From: JANSWP01 sp041941305
Lineage (GTDB): Bacteria > Bacteroidota > Bacteroidia > Chitinophagales > Saprospiraceae
Direction of reading: 5' to 3'
Length of the DNA stretch: 40,027 bases
Assembly: GCA_041941305.1 (NCBI GenBank)
Contig: JBGTQJ010000077.1
Span: forward strand, 1-40,027
Shown here: positions 34,201 through 40,027 of the stretch, piece by piece
Layout: every line of letters starts with the position of its first letter
Position numbering within the stretch: position 1 is the first letter of the stretch
Translations under genes and position numbers: made by a program
The notes under the pieces: model-generated
What the model was told of the DNA's origin: nothing
What the model saw: only the letters and a program-made list of their open reading frames with translations
The model's database searches: none

Positions 34201-35390
34201 AGTTTACGCCTGACAATGGGTTTATTGATGTGCAATTGAGTAAGATGAAAAAAGAAGAAAATGAATTCATCCGATTAATAGTCAAAGACACGGGCATTGG
34301 TATGGAAAAAGAAGCCCTGAGACGGATTTTCGACCGCTTTTATCAGGTGGATGCTTCGTCCACTCGAGTGCAGGGAGGCACAGGCATAGGATTATCGTTA
34401 GTCAAAGAATTGGTGGAATTACAAGGGGGAACAATTTCCGCAACAAGTGAAATGGGGATTGGAACGACTTTTAAAATAGAGTTGCGGGCAGTCGATGCAG
34501 GATTACCTATACAGGACATTAATGTTTCGGAAGAAGAAATGCTCCTACCTGTTTTTGATGAGCCTGTCAATGTTATGAACCAAACTAATGCAACAATTCC
34601 ACAAGTGCCTCTTTTAGAAGAGGGAAATGAAAAATTGACCTTGCTGCTTGTTGAAGACAATGATGAAATGAGGGCCTATATCAGAGCATGTATTGATGAA
34701 TCAAAATATCAAATTTTGGAAGCCCGTGACGGGCAAGAAGGCATCAATGAAGCTCTGACCCATGTACCTGATTTAATTATTTCCGATGTGATGATGCCCA
34801 AAAAGAATGGCTTTGAGGTCGTCCGAACTGTTCGGACCAATTTTATTACATCCCATATCCCCATTATTTTACTGACCGCCAAAGCCTCATTGGAAAGCCG
34901 ATTAACGGGCTTCAAAAGAGGGGCGGATGCCTACTTGACCAAACCTTTCAGCCCACAGGAATTAACGTTGCGCATTCAAAAACTGATTGAAATCCGACGG
35001 ATGTTGCAGGCGAGGTATGTTGGTTCACAAGGCAAACCTCCAACCGATAATGATCAATTTAAATCAGAAGATGAATTTATGTTGAAGCTGAGAAAATTCA
35101 TCACCAAAAACCTCGACAACCATAACCTCAACGTCGAACTCATCGGCAAACATTTTGGTGTCAGCCGCATGGCGCTCTACCGCAAGCTCAAGGCACTGAC
35201 CAATCAGGGGATCAGTGACATTATCCGTTCGGTACGTTTGGAAGTAGCGACCAATCTCATGCAAGAGGGCCGGCTCAACCTTTCCGAAATAGCCTTTGAG
35301 ACTGGCTTTTCTTCCTTGAGCCATTTTTCCAGGACCTTCAAAAAAGTGTATGGCCGATCACCTTCTGATATGAGAGATGCGGTGAACTGA
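31278..35390 (+). CDS. Hybrid two-component system protein (HTCS): propeller sensor, histidine kinase, receiver, AraC regulator
   Basis: A 1370-residue single-protein signalling system. The start at 31278 (MVKAKTTPFKCYILSVLVLLLIRIDASLFAQ) gives a normal signal peptide; an in-frame ATG at 31212 would bury it. A periplasmic sensor of two-component propeller repeats (DGLANLMTTAIHQDKEGFVWIATQYGLNRYDG and similar) covers about 40-710, followed by a Y_Y_Y-like domain and one TM (MRGWFLSLFLFAVIGLTVFFI, about 790-812). The kinase has phospho-acceptor His856 (HEFRTPLTLI), N box NLVSNAIKFTP and G boxes DTGIGM and GGTGIGLSLVKEL. The receiver has Asp1170 (ISDVMMPKKNG). An AraC-type double HTH ends the protein (GVSRMALYRKLKALTN, LSEIAFETGFSSLSHFSRTFKKVYGRSPSD). 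HTCS usually sense carbohydrates or other nutrients and switch on nearby genes, so the downstream genes at 35888-39715 are candidate targets. No SusC/SusD pair is present. Confidence 0.92.
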   Translation: MVKAKTTPFKCYILSVLVLLLIRIDASLFAQEYIYEAQLLTTDDGLANLMTTAIHQDKEGFVWIATQYGLNRYDGYSFRLYTKEEHGLHSNKWMKAIQEDEEGNLWLYYSDTGTAIDIFDKRTEKAVSIDTYFKTLPFKTEGIIFPRIFDLQKRVWLSTNSGQLYLYEQGEFQKIYERKGTGFHIVTIDGQDNIWLGYQSEVVCINQSGDILEQYKLPGFTCGIWYGEDQTVWLSNGSSIPDKPKINVWQRDNENKELEQFSFSDEKGTLDLISIGQESKLRGETFFHRDYTGFWYVHTRSQSYVIDKGGAKLFHFNTLLDNENIHIPHLRFTESEDYMWWCTPEGVLKTGVKKNPFRLIHQTKWDLSDCRGITEDEFGNIHFINRGIFTWLPKKNALSKSPPIPAMGHALAYQDSVLIFGTYRRNILGSKKDLRTKKFTSFPVLKGREIFSIKSSKLENKFLVGTSAGLEYIDIINDKVLPFKKYVSGNPKDELMQKSTVYHLHQNDSGIWAATSNGVFLFNEEKGILQHFDKSNILPFNHIMHIHEDEEGVFWLATRGGGIIKWQHPNDENSKPIIQQFTKEDGLPINYLYAIYEDDYNRLWIPSDRGIICMDKPSHQVLKTYLVEDGLTHNEFNTCSHYQAKDGTLYFGGLGGLISFHPKTFTGELANESPMAFTGLFVLEKEAKKATDKTQLLNYSEEIEIRPNDKFFELQFALLDFDLPKRHLYAYKIEGYSDNWQYINENYLRITTLPYGNYTIRIKGQNLSKGWSKKELSLRITILKPFYMRGWFLSLFLFAVIGLTVFFIKRRELALKKDKERLEAEVQKRTLTIRKQAEELKELDKAKTRFFSNITHEFRTPLTLIIGPLEQLLERNESRPIRQQLFGVFKNAKQLLTLINQMLDLSKLEGGRMQVEVARGDIVDYTSELLQRFQPLAKKKAQRLFFNCELDSWKTHFDKNKWNKIIYNLVSNAIKFTPDNGFIDVQLSKMKKEENEFIRLIVKDTGIGMEKEALRRIFDRFYQVDASSTRVQGGTGIGLSLVKELVELQGGTISATSEMGIGTTFKIELRAVDAGLPIQDINVSEEEMLLPVFDEPVNVMNQTNATIPQVPLLEEGNEKLTLLLVEDNDEMRAYIRACIDESKYQILEARDGQEGINEALTHVPDLIISDVMMPKKNGFEVVRTVRTNFITSHIPIILLTAKASLESRLTGFKRGADAYLTKPFSPQELTLRIQKLIEIRRMLQARYVGSQGKPPTDNDQFKSEDEFMLKLRKFITKNLDNHNLNVELIGKHFGVSRMALYRKLKALTNQGISDIIRSVRLEVATNLMQEGRLNLSEIAFETGFSSLSHFSRTFKKVYGRSPSDMRDAVN

Positions 35391-35406
35391 GGAGTTTTTC
35401 AACCCG

Positions 35407-35440
35407 CAACCCGCAACTTTAGTTGTAGGTTGATATTTTG
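35407..35440 (+). terminator. Hairpin terminator after the HTCS gene
   Basis: CAACCCGCAACT (35407-35418) pairs with AGTTGTAGGTTG (35421-35432), with one mismatch, one G-U and a two-base gap at the tip, followed by ATATTTTG. It lies 17 bp after the stop codon. Confidence 0.5.
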
Positions 35441-35479
35441 GCATGCCTGCCTTGTCATATATATCCTACCTAAATTTAT

Positions 35480-35642
35480 TAGACTTGTTGCCAAATAATT
35501 AATTGGTATATGAAAATATCTTTTTAAATCCTATTTCAGCTTTTTTTTCAGCAATAGCTAAGGCTATTCCTTCAAAAAAGAGCTTCATCTGATTCAAAAA
35601 TCTAAATTTCATATCTTCAATTACTATTTAGCAACAAGTCTA
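35480..35642. repeat. Long imperfect hairpin, apex-conserved family, copy H2
   Basis: The left arm begins TAGACTTGTTGCCAAATA (35480) and the right arm ends with its near complement, TATTTAGCAACAAGTCTA (to 35642). Pairing continues inward through ATATGAAA/TTTCATAT and AGC...TTTTTT/AAAAAA.AGCT blocks to the exact apex ATAGC-TAAG-GCTAT at 35554-35567. Total 163 bp, with no coding capacity. Confidence 0.82.
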
Positions 35643-35690
35643 TTGATAATAAGCTATTTAAATTAAAAATGGTCTTTGGTGAGGTCTCGG

Positions 35691-35732
35691 CATTTGGAAT
35701 CAATTGCAAAACATTTGGGATCATTGTGCAAA
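35691..35732. repeat. Two tandem 21-bp direct repeats
   Basis: CATTTGGAATCAATTGCAAAA (35691-35711; quoted as CATTTGGAATCAA + TTGCAAAA) is followed by a variant, CATTTGGGATCA + TTGTGCAAA (35712-35732). They lie 155-197 bp before the start at 35888 and could be regulator half-sites. They are also inside a 68-codon open frame (35669-35875) that I do not consider a proven gene. Confidence 0.4.
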
Positions 35733-35775
35733 CGGCTTCACCTTTTTTTACAGGTCTGCTTTTGGAAAAAACGCC

Positions 35776-35887
35776 TTTTGGGATGAAATGTCAAATTTTT
35801 GAAATGTGTGTGAAAGCCCAGTCTTCATTTTCTCCTCACCTTTGTGGTATTGAATTATTTGATCTTTCAACTTAAAAATTAGATAAG
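35776..35887 (+). promoter_or_regulatory. Leader region shared with the ATP-grasp gene (uninterrupted copy)
   Basis: It runs from TTTTGGGATGAAAT through AAATTTTTGAAAT, TGTGAAAGCC, GAATTATTTGATC and TCAACTTAAAAATTAGATAAG to the ATG at 35888. The leader at 37329-37341 plus 37497-37593 follows the same order (TTTGGGATGAAAT, AAATTTTTTGAGAT, TATGAAAGCC, GAATTATTAGATC, CTCAAAATTTAAAAAATCTAAG, ATG). By eye about two thirds of positions agree. Function unknown; the conserved order suggests a duplicated leader or a dispersed repeat. Confidence 0.5.
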
Positions 35888-37288
35888 ATGAAAAAATCTA
35901 AACCAGCACCTGATTACATCTCTTATACTCACATCTTGGGAAAAGGAGATCAAGTCGTTATTGACCCCAAAGACCATAATAAACTTAAAACCATCTCCGC
36001 TTGTGATGTCGGTTTTATCACAGATTCCGGCCTGATGGGCAACGTATGTTCGTTTGATGGGAATGCCAACAGCGACGGAGGGATTTATTACCTGCCTGGA
36101 GGAGGCGCTTATCGTTCCTTTCGCCGTGAGGAAAATCTTCCTGGCCAGAATGTCACTTTCATCGATACGGTGATACCATTCGGCTATCCCACCCTTCACC
36201 CCATCACCGGCGACACCTATGTAACTGCCTACTTCGCCCTGGATGAAGAAAATAGAGGAGGTCTAATTCATCAAAAAGGGGTTTACGTCTACCGCAGGGA
36301 AACGGGTGAAATGGAACTCATTGCAGATACGACTTCCGGTTCCGAGTCGCTGGGCATTAAGCGTTGGACCGACTTCAGTATTAATTTAGTCGCCACCGCA
36401 GCCGGAACTTTTTTTAATGGAGAGTATAATGGCGGCCAGGGCATCTATTGCTATGACGGCAGCAAATTGATCGAAATTATTGGCACTCCGTCTGAACATG
36501 AAGTTCCCAGTCATCCGGGAGTAACGTTTAGTAATTACCGTGGCGTAACAGCAAATGCAGACACTGTGTTCTTTGTCGGTGAGTGGGAAGGGGGAAAAGG
36601 AATTTATGCCTACGAACTGAATGCCGGAGAGATGACGACCATAATTGAAAGTGAAACCGAATTTAAAATCAACGAAGAGGGAGCCACTGGCATTTTTAAG
36701 GACTTTGCCATTGAACCCAAGTTAGGCATTTATGATAAAAGTATTGCCGTTAACAATAATGGAGACATGGTTGTGATTGCGGGTTTCTCAACTGAGGGTA
36801 GCGAATCTGAGCTACAAGGGGTTTTCATGCTTAAAAAAAATAAAAATTTCCAGCCGGAACTAATTCTACAAAGTGAAACCAATGATCCCAATCTACTCCC
36901 AGGTACCATCTCCAGTTTCAATACTGTGGCCATTAACAAGCGCGCCGAAATCACCATTACAGTTGCCGGTGATTCGGATGGAACTGTGCCGGTTCAGGCA
37001 TTAGTCTTTTTCCGTAATTGGAGAGAAGGTTTACGATCTATTTTCAAGCCAGGTGATCGTTTTATCGCCGAGATGAAGCATCCTTCCTGTAATTACGTCA
37101 CCTCCAATCATACGGGAATGGTTTGCGGTTCTCAAGCATTGGATTCTGCCCCTTTCCCACGGGTAATTTTTCGGGCTGCATATAAGATTGACAGAGAAAT
37201 AAAAAACGGAGATTCATCCTTTGTCGATGAAGACTATGTGCTGCTGGCTATGGCGACTATTCACCCATTTCCCGCTAATAAACAATAG
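35888..37288 (+). CDS. Repeat beta protein of NxxGxxAF / DUF7453-like type, no signal peptide
   Basis: A 466-residue protein. The N-terminus (MKKSKPAPDYISYTHILGKGDQVVID) has no signal sequence or lipobox. The body has repeated beta units with GIYxY and AxNxxG patterns: GGIYYLPGGGAYRSF, GVYVYRRETGEMELIADT, GGQGIYCYDGSKLIEIIGT, GGKGIYAYELNAGEMTTIIE, and SIAVNNNGDMVVIAGF with VAINKRAEITITVAG, which resemble choice-of-anchor tandem-repeat proteins. It probably folds as a propeller-like array; I cannot assign an activity. The ATG at 35888 is preceded by the shared leader. It lies between the HTCS regulator and the ATP-grasp gene on the same strand, separated from the latter by 305 bp. Confidence 0.6.
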   Translation: MKKSKPAPDYISYTHILGKGDQVVIDPKDHNKLKTISACDVGFITDSGLMGNVCSFDGNANSDGGIYYLPGGGAYRSFRREENLPGQNVTFIDTVIPFGYPTLHPITGDTYVTAYFALDEENRGGLIHQKGVYVYRRETGEMELIADTTSGSESLGIKRWTDFSINLVATAAGTFFNGEYNGGQGIYCYDGSKLIEIIGTPSEHEVPSHPGVTFSNYRGVTANADTVFFVGEWEGGKGIYAYELNAGEMTTIIESETEFKINEEGATGIFKDFAIEPKLGIYDKSIAVNNNGDMVVIAGFSTEGSESELQGVFMLKKNKNFQPELILQSETNDPNLLPGTISSFNTVAINKRAEITITVAGDSDGTVPVQALVFFRNWREGLRSIFKPGDRFIAEMKHPSCNYVTSNHTGMVCGSQALDSAPFPRVIFRAAYKIDREIKNGDSSFVDEDYVLLAMATIHPFPANKQ

Positions 37289-37328
37289 CAAGAGCTTGGT
37301 TCTACTTCGTCACTACGGATAAACACCA

Positions 37329-37593
37329 TTTGGGATGAAATATATACTTCATTAGGCTAAATTTTGAAGGCTACTTTTGTCTCTGCACTTCATCACCTCC
37401 TCGCCTTGATAGCTAAGGCTATCAGGCTGCGGGCTTCTTCGTTCAGAAACAAAATTAGCGCTTCAAAAAATCCAGAACCTAACCTAATGAAGTATAAATT
37501 TTTTGAGATAGGTATGAAAGCCTGAACGGTATTTCTTCTGTTGTCTTTGCGAAATCGAATTATTAGATCGCTCAAAATTTAAAAAATCTAAGC
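37329..37593 (+). promoter_or_regulatory. Leader of the ATP-grasp gene, interrupted by hairpin H3
   Basis: Same order of blocks as 35776-35887, but split between GGGATGAAAT (37332-37341) and AAATTTTTTGAG (from 37496) by the 154-bp hairpin 37343-37496. The rest, 37289-37328, shows nothing recognisable. Confidence 0.5.
37343..37496. repeat. Long imperfect hairpin, apex-conserved family, copy H3
   Basis: Ends TATACTTCATTAGG (37343-37356) and CCTAATGAAGTATA (37483-37496) are perfect 14-bp inverted repeats. The arms continue with imperfect pairing (GCTACTTTTGTCTCTG against the complement of CAGAAACAAAATTAGC) to the apex TGATAGC-TAAG-GCTATCA at 37407-37424. It is inserted within a leader that is continuous at 35776-35887. 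Confidence 0.82.
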
Positions 37594-38625
37594 ATGAATC
37601 ATTCAAATAATTTTGCAGATAGGCACGTCAATGTGCTACTGATCGTCACGCTTGCCAGTCAAACGCCGCAAGCAAAGCCATTTTACAAAGAAAATGAAAA
37701 TGCTACCTACGAACATATCAGCCTACTCTGCGAGCAGAAAGGTATCAATCTGTTCGTTGCCCATTTTGCCAATACAGTAAACGGTTCGGCTGTTCTGTCC
37801 TGGGGCTTCAGGGATGGTGTTTGGAACATGGTTGAGCTTCCTGCCTCGGAAATCGCAGTTTCCTATGCCGACCTCCCGCAAAACTTCCCTGAAGCTAATG
37901 AATTGAGAAATCTACTCATCCGGAACAGGGTCTTCTGCATCAACAACTTGCAAATGAGCGATACACTCACCGATAAAATGCTGACTTACGTCTTTCTGCC
38001 GGACTATATCCCTCCCACTTTTGATACTTCTATGCCCAACCTCAGTACCCTGCTCCTGGCGGCCTCTAATCATTCGGATCTCAGAACGGATAAGATTATT
38101 TTAAAACCCCGCTACGGGGAGCGGGGCAAAGGCATTGAGGTGATTGATTTTTTGGAAGTGGATTCGGCCCGGGTACGGAATATGAAGGACTATATTGTAC
38201 AACCCCTTATGGATTCAGATTCCGGAATCCCGGAACTGGGCATTTCTGGCAGGCATGACCTGCGGATGCTCATTTACAACGGGGAGATCATGGATTTTTT
38301 CATCCGGGTGGCGCCAGGCAACAATTTCATCTGCAATCAATCCCACGGGGGACGGATTTCCTATTTCCAACTACATGACCTGCCAGAACGGTTCAGAACC
38401 ATTGCACATCAAGTAGACCAATCACTCAGTCATTTTATGCCCAGATACTATAGTGTGGACGTAGGCGTAGGTCAAAGTGGGAAACTCTGGGTGTATGAAC
38501 TAAACACCATGCCGGGAGTAGTCTGGAATGCTACAGGTACCGATAAGGAGAGGTATTATGGCATGCACGAATCCATCGTAGATGCCATGACCATTAGTAT
38601 AGCAAAAACCACTAAGGTAGGGTGA
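37594..38625 (+). CDS. ATP-grasp ligase, glutathione-synthetase / RimK type
   Basis: A 343-residue protein with an N-terminal pre-ATP-grasp part (VNVLLIVTLASQTPQAKPF..., residues 1-125) and an ATP-grasp domain, about 130-335. Seen: DKMLTYVFLPDYIPPTF at the domain entry, the nucleotide-binding strand KIILKPRYGERGKGIEVI with its Gly-rich loop, DYIVQPLMDS, DLRMLIYNGEIMDFFIRVAPGNNFICNQSHGG, and the Mg-binding SVDVGVGQSGKLWVYELNTMPGV (Asp...Glu-x-Asn). Such enzymes make amide bonds by acyl-phosphate activation of a carboxylate. Only 46 bp separate it from the PLP-enzyme gene downstream, so the pair is likely an operon that makes and then ligates an amino-acid-like compound. The substrate cannot be told from sequence alone. 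Confidence 0.82.
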   Translation: MNHSNNFADRHVNVLLIVTLASQTPQAKPFYKENENATYEHISLLCEQKGINLFVAHFANTVNGSAVLSWGFRDGVWNMVELPASEIAVSYADLPQNFPEANELRNLLIRNRVFCINNLQMSDTLTDKMLTYVFLPDYIPPTFDTSMPNLSTLLLAASNHSDLRTDKIILKPRYGERGKGIEVIDFLEVDSARVRNMKDYIVQPLMDSDSGIPELGISGRHDLRMLIYNGEIMDFFIRVAPGNNFICNQSHGGRISYFQLHDLPERFRTIAHQVDQSLSHFMPRYYSVDVGVGQSGKLWVYELNTMPGVVWNATGTDKERYYGMHESIVDAMTISIAKTTKVG

Positions 38626-38671
38626 TTTTCCCCATTATACATACAAGTCACTGTCAATTAAAAAAGTCATA

Positions 38672-39715
38672 ATGAATTCTTCAACAAATACAATAAATAA
38701 AGGGAGGCTCTTACCTTTTAAAATGGAAACCTCCATCCACAAAGGCATTAAATACCAGGATGACATTCTGCATTCGATTGGGAAAACACCTTTGGTCAAA
38801 ATGAACCGGCTCAATAATGGCTTACTGCCACTGATATTGGGTAAAATGGAATTCCTCAACCCAGGGGGCAGTAGTAAAGACCGCATTGGCATCCGAATGA
38901 TTGAAGCCGCCGAGCAATTGGGCTTGCTCAAGTCTGGTGGAACTATCATAGAACCAACTTCAGGAAATACGGGCATTGGCCTGGCACAGGCCGCTGTGGT
39001 GAAAGGGTATAAAGTTATTTTTACGATGAACGCCAAAGTCTGTCAGGAAAAGCGACATATCCTTCAAGGGTATGGAGCGGAAATCATCGTTTGTCCCTGT
39101 GGAATTGATCCTGATGACCCAAGAAGTTATTACAAAGTGGCCGAACGGTTGACAGAAGAAATACCAAACTCCTTCTGCCCAAACCAATATGCAAACGAAA
39201 ATAACCCATCTGCACATTACGAAACAACTGCCCCAGAAATTTGGCAGGATACCAATGGGCAAATCACCCATTTCATCGCAGGCATGGGTACCGGAGGAAC
39301 AGTTACAGGCACAGCACGATACCTGAAAGAAAAGAATCCGAATATCAAAATAATTGGAATTGATGCAAAAGGCTCACTATATCGCCATCTATACGATGGG
39401 ACAAACGGTAAAGCGGAGGGCTATAAAATCGAGGGTATAGGTCAGGATTTTCTGCCTAAAACAATTGACCTCGATTTGATAGATGATGTCATCACAGTTA
39501 CAGATAAAGACGCTTATGGCATGGCCCGGCAAGCCGCCAAAAAAGAAGCCTGGATGGTTGGCTCTTCGGCTGGTGCGGTCATTGCAGGCGCTTTGAAAGT
39601 GGGGCAACAACTGGATGAAGATGCAGTCGTTGTGATGTTGCTCCCCGACTCTGGGAAGAACTATTTGAGTACTGTTTTCAATGATGAATGGATGGAAGCC
39701 AATGAATTAATCTGA
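38672..39715 (+). CDS. PLP-dependent cystathionine beta-synthase / cysteine synthase family enzyme
   Basis: A 347-residue fold-type II PLP enzyme: PLP Lys69 in NPGGSSKDRIG, substrate loop PTSGNTGIGLA, phosphate loop GMGTGGTVTG, and C-terminal SSAGAV. The segment EGYKIEGIGQDFLPKTIDLDLID is closer to cystathionine beta-synthases (EGIGYDFIP) than to plain CysK. The C-terminal CBS regulatory pair of some homologues is missing. Expected chemistry is beta-replacement on serine or an activated serine, giving cystathionine, cysteine or, in SbnA-like relatives, a 2,3-diaminopropionate precursor. An alternative start is 38723 (METSIHKGIKYQDD), which would give a more typical N-terminus. It forms a probable operon with the ATP-grasp gene; no other sulfur genes are near. 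Confidence 0.86.
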   Translation: MNSSTNTINKGRLLPFKMETSIHKGIKYQDDILHSIGKTPLVKMNRLNNGLLPLILGKMEFLNPGGSSKDRIGIRMIEAAEQLGLLKSGGTIIEPTSGNTGIGLAQAAVVKGYKVIFTMNAKVCQEKRHILQGYGAEIIVCPCGIDPDDPRSYYKVAERLTEEIPNSFCPNQYANENNPSAHYETTAPEIWQDTNGQITHFIAGMGTGGTVTGTARYLKEKNPNIKIIGIDAKGSLYRHLYDGTNGKAEGYKIEGIGQDFLPKTIDLDLIDDVITVTDKDAYGMARQAAKKEAWMVGSSAGAVIAGALKVGQQLDEDAVVVMLLPDSGKNYLSTVFNDEWMEANELI

Positions 39716-39750
39716 ATAATGGAAAACATTTAAACTTATCGAACTTCCGT

Positions 39751-39911
39751 TTATCAGGTGTTTTTTGGTTGCGCCAGTATTGATAATCTTCCTTTATTTT
39801 TAGTTTGCAGGAAGCACAAGAAGAAAGCATTAGCATACATAGCACCAGAAATATAAATTGAACTTTGGCTTTTATTTTATTTGCTGAAAGCCCTGGGTCT
39901 CCATGCCTCAT
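39751..39911 (-). pseudogene. Truncated duplicate of the phosphoesterase-barrel gene (5' end only)
   Basis: The start at 39911 (MRHGDPGLSANKIKAKV...) repeats the lipoprotein signal (LMLSSC) and the first ~54 codons of the gene at 23747-27541, ending at ...QKTPDK where homology stops at 39751. The frame then runs into unrelated sequence (RKFDKFKCFPLF...). The downstream 1200 codons are missing, so it is a dead 3'-truncated copy. It converges on the PLP-enzyme gene, whose stop is 35 bp away. Confidence 0.9.
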
Positions 39912-39914
39912 ATT

Positions 39915-40027
39915 TTATTTCAATTTGAGTTTTTCCATACGGTAATTATAGACATCAATGTCGAGTTTTTTATTTTTGCGAAACAAGCCGTTTTTATCCA
40001 AACTCAACACATGGGTTTTTGCTTTTT
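39915..40027 (-). CDS. 3' end of a second copy of the small conserved hypothetical gene (continues outside window)
   Basis: Stop at 39915-39917; the visible last 37 codons (...THVLSLDKNGLFRKNKKLDIDVYNYRMEKLKLK) match the gene at 27545 except for one Ile to Met. The copy at 27545 lacks a start, so this one may be the intact original; its 5' end lies beyond the window. Confidence 0.75.
   Translation of the reverse strand, partial: KAKTHVLSLDKNGLFRKNKKLDIDVYNYRMEKLKLK

Overview
This window looks like the chromosome of a Bacteroidota bacterium, probably near the Saprospiria (environmental or metagenome-assembled; there is a run of 9 N at 15912-15920). The main clues are a giant secreted protein with SprB-type repeats and a type IX secretion (T9SS) C-terminal signal, PorE-like and other OmpA-family proteins, a one-protein hybrid two-component system (propeller, histidine kinase, receiver, AraC), AT-rich intergenic DNA, and almost no Shine-Dalgarno sequences. 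The assignment rests on gene families; no rRNA or tRNA is present.

Layout. (1) 1-10092: 3' part of a giant repeat adhesin, 32 Cys-containing Ig/PKD-like modules arranged in an A-B-C three-module super-repeat. (2) 10755-23679: envelope and stress genes: an OmpA protein, Hsp20, a small secreted protein, an acetolactate-synthase-like TPP enzyme, a DUF2383 four-helix protein, Dps, a membrane protein, a small PRPP-synthetase-named protein, an AI-2E/PerM-family transporter, a PorE-like protein and an aldehyde dehydrogenase. Their intergenic spaces are full of elaborate palindromic repeats. (3) 23747-28699, minus strand: a very large lipoprotein fusing a metallophosphoesterase-like domain to an Omp85/BamA-type barrel, a 5'-truncated small gene, and a TonB-C lipoprotein. 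(4) 28977-31207: wreck of a Tn3-family transposon, with a decayed transposase and a divergent tyrosine recombinase whose catalytic Tyr codon has become a stop. (5) 31278-39715: a large HTCS regulator, a repeat beta protein, an ATP-grasp ligase and a cystathionine beta-synthase-like PLP enzyme; the last two probably form a small biosynthetic operon. (6) 39751-40027: a 97%-identical direct repeat of 27381-27657.

Most unusual content. First, two families of intergenic palindromic elements. One has a short-long-short triple-hairpin plan with GGAGG...CCTCC at the ends of the long stem; the stem sequence differs between copies while its two arms stay exactly complementary (13403-13600, 15487-15641, 16616-16718, 18254-18370, 22032-22189). 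The other is 150-175 bp, one long imperfect hairpin with a conserved tip ATAGC-TAAG-GCTAT and unrelated arms (15850-16023, 35480-35642, 37343-37496). The copy at 37343-37496 interrupts a leader that exists uninterrupted at 35776-35887, which suggests the element is or was mobile. Second, the 12.37 kb between the two direct repeats has the gene-truncation pattern expected from single-crossover integration of a circle or from a segmental duplication.
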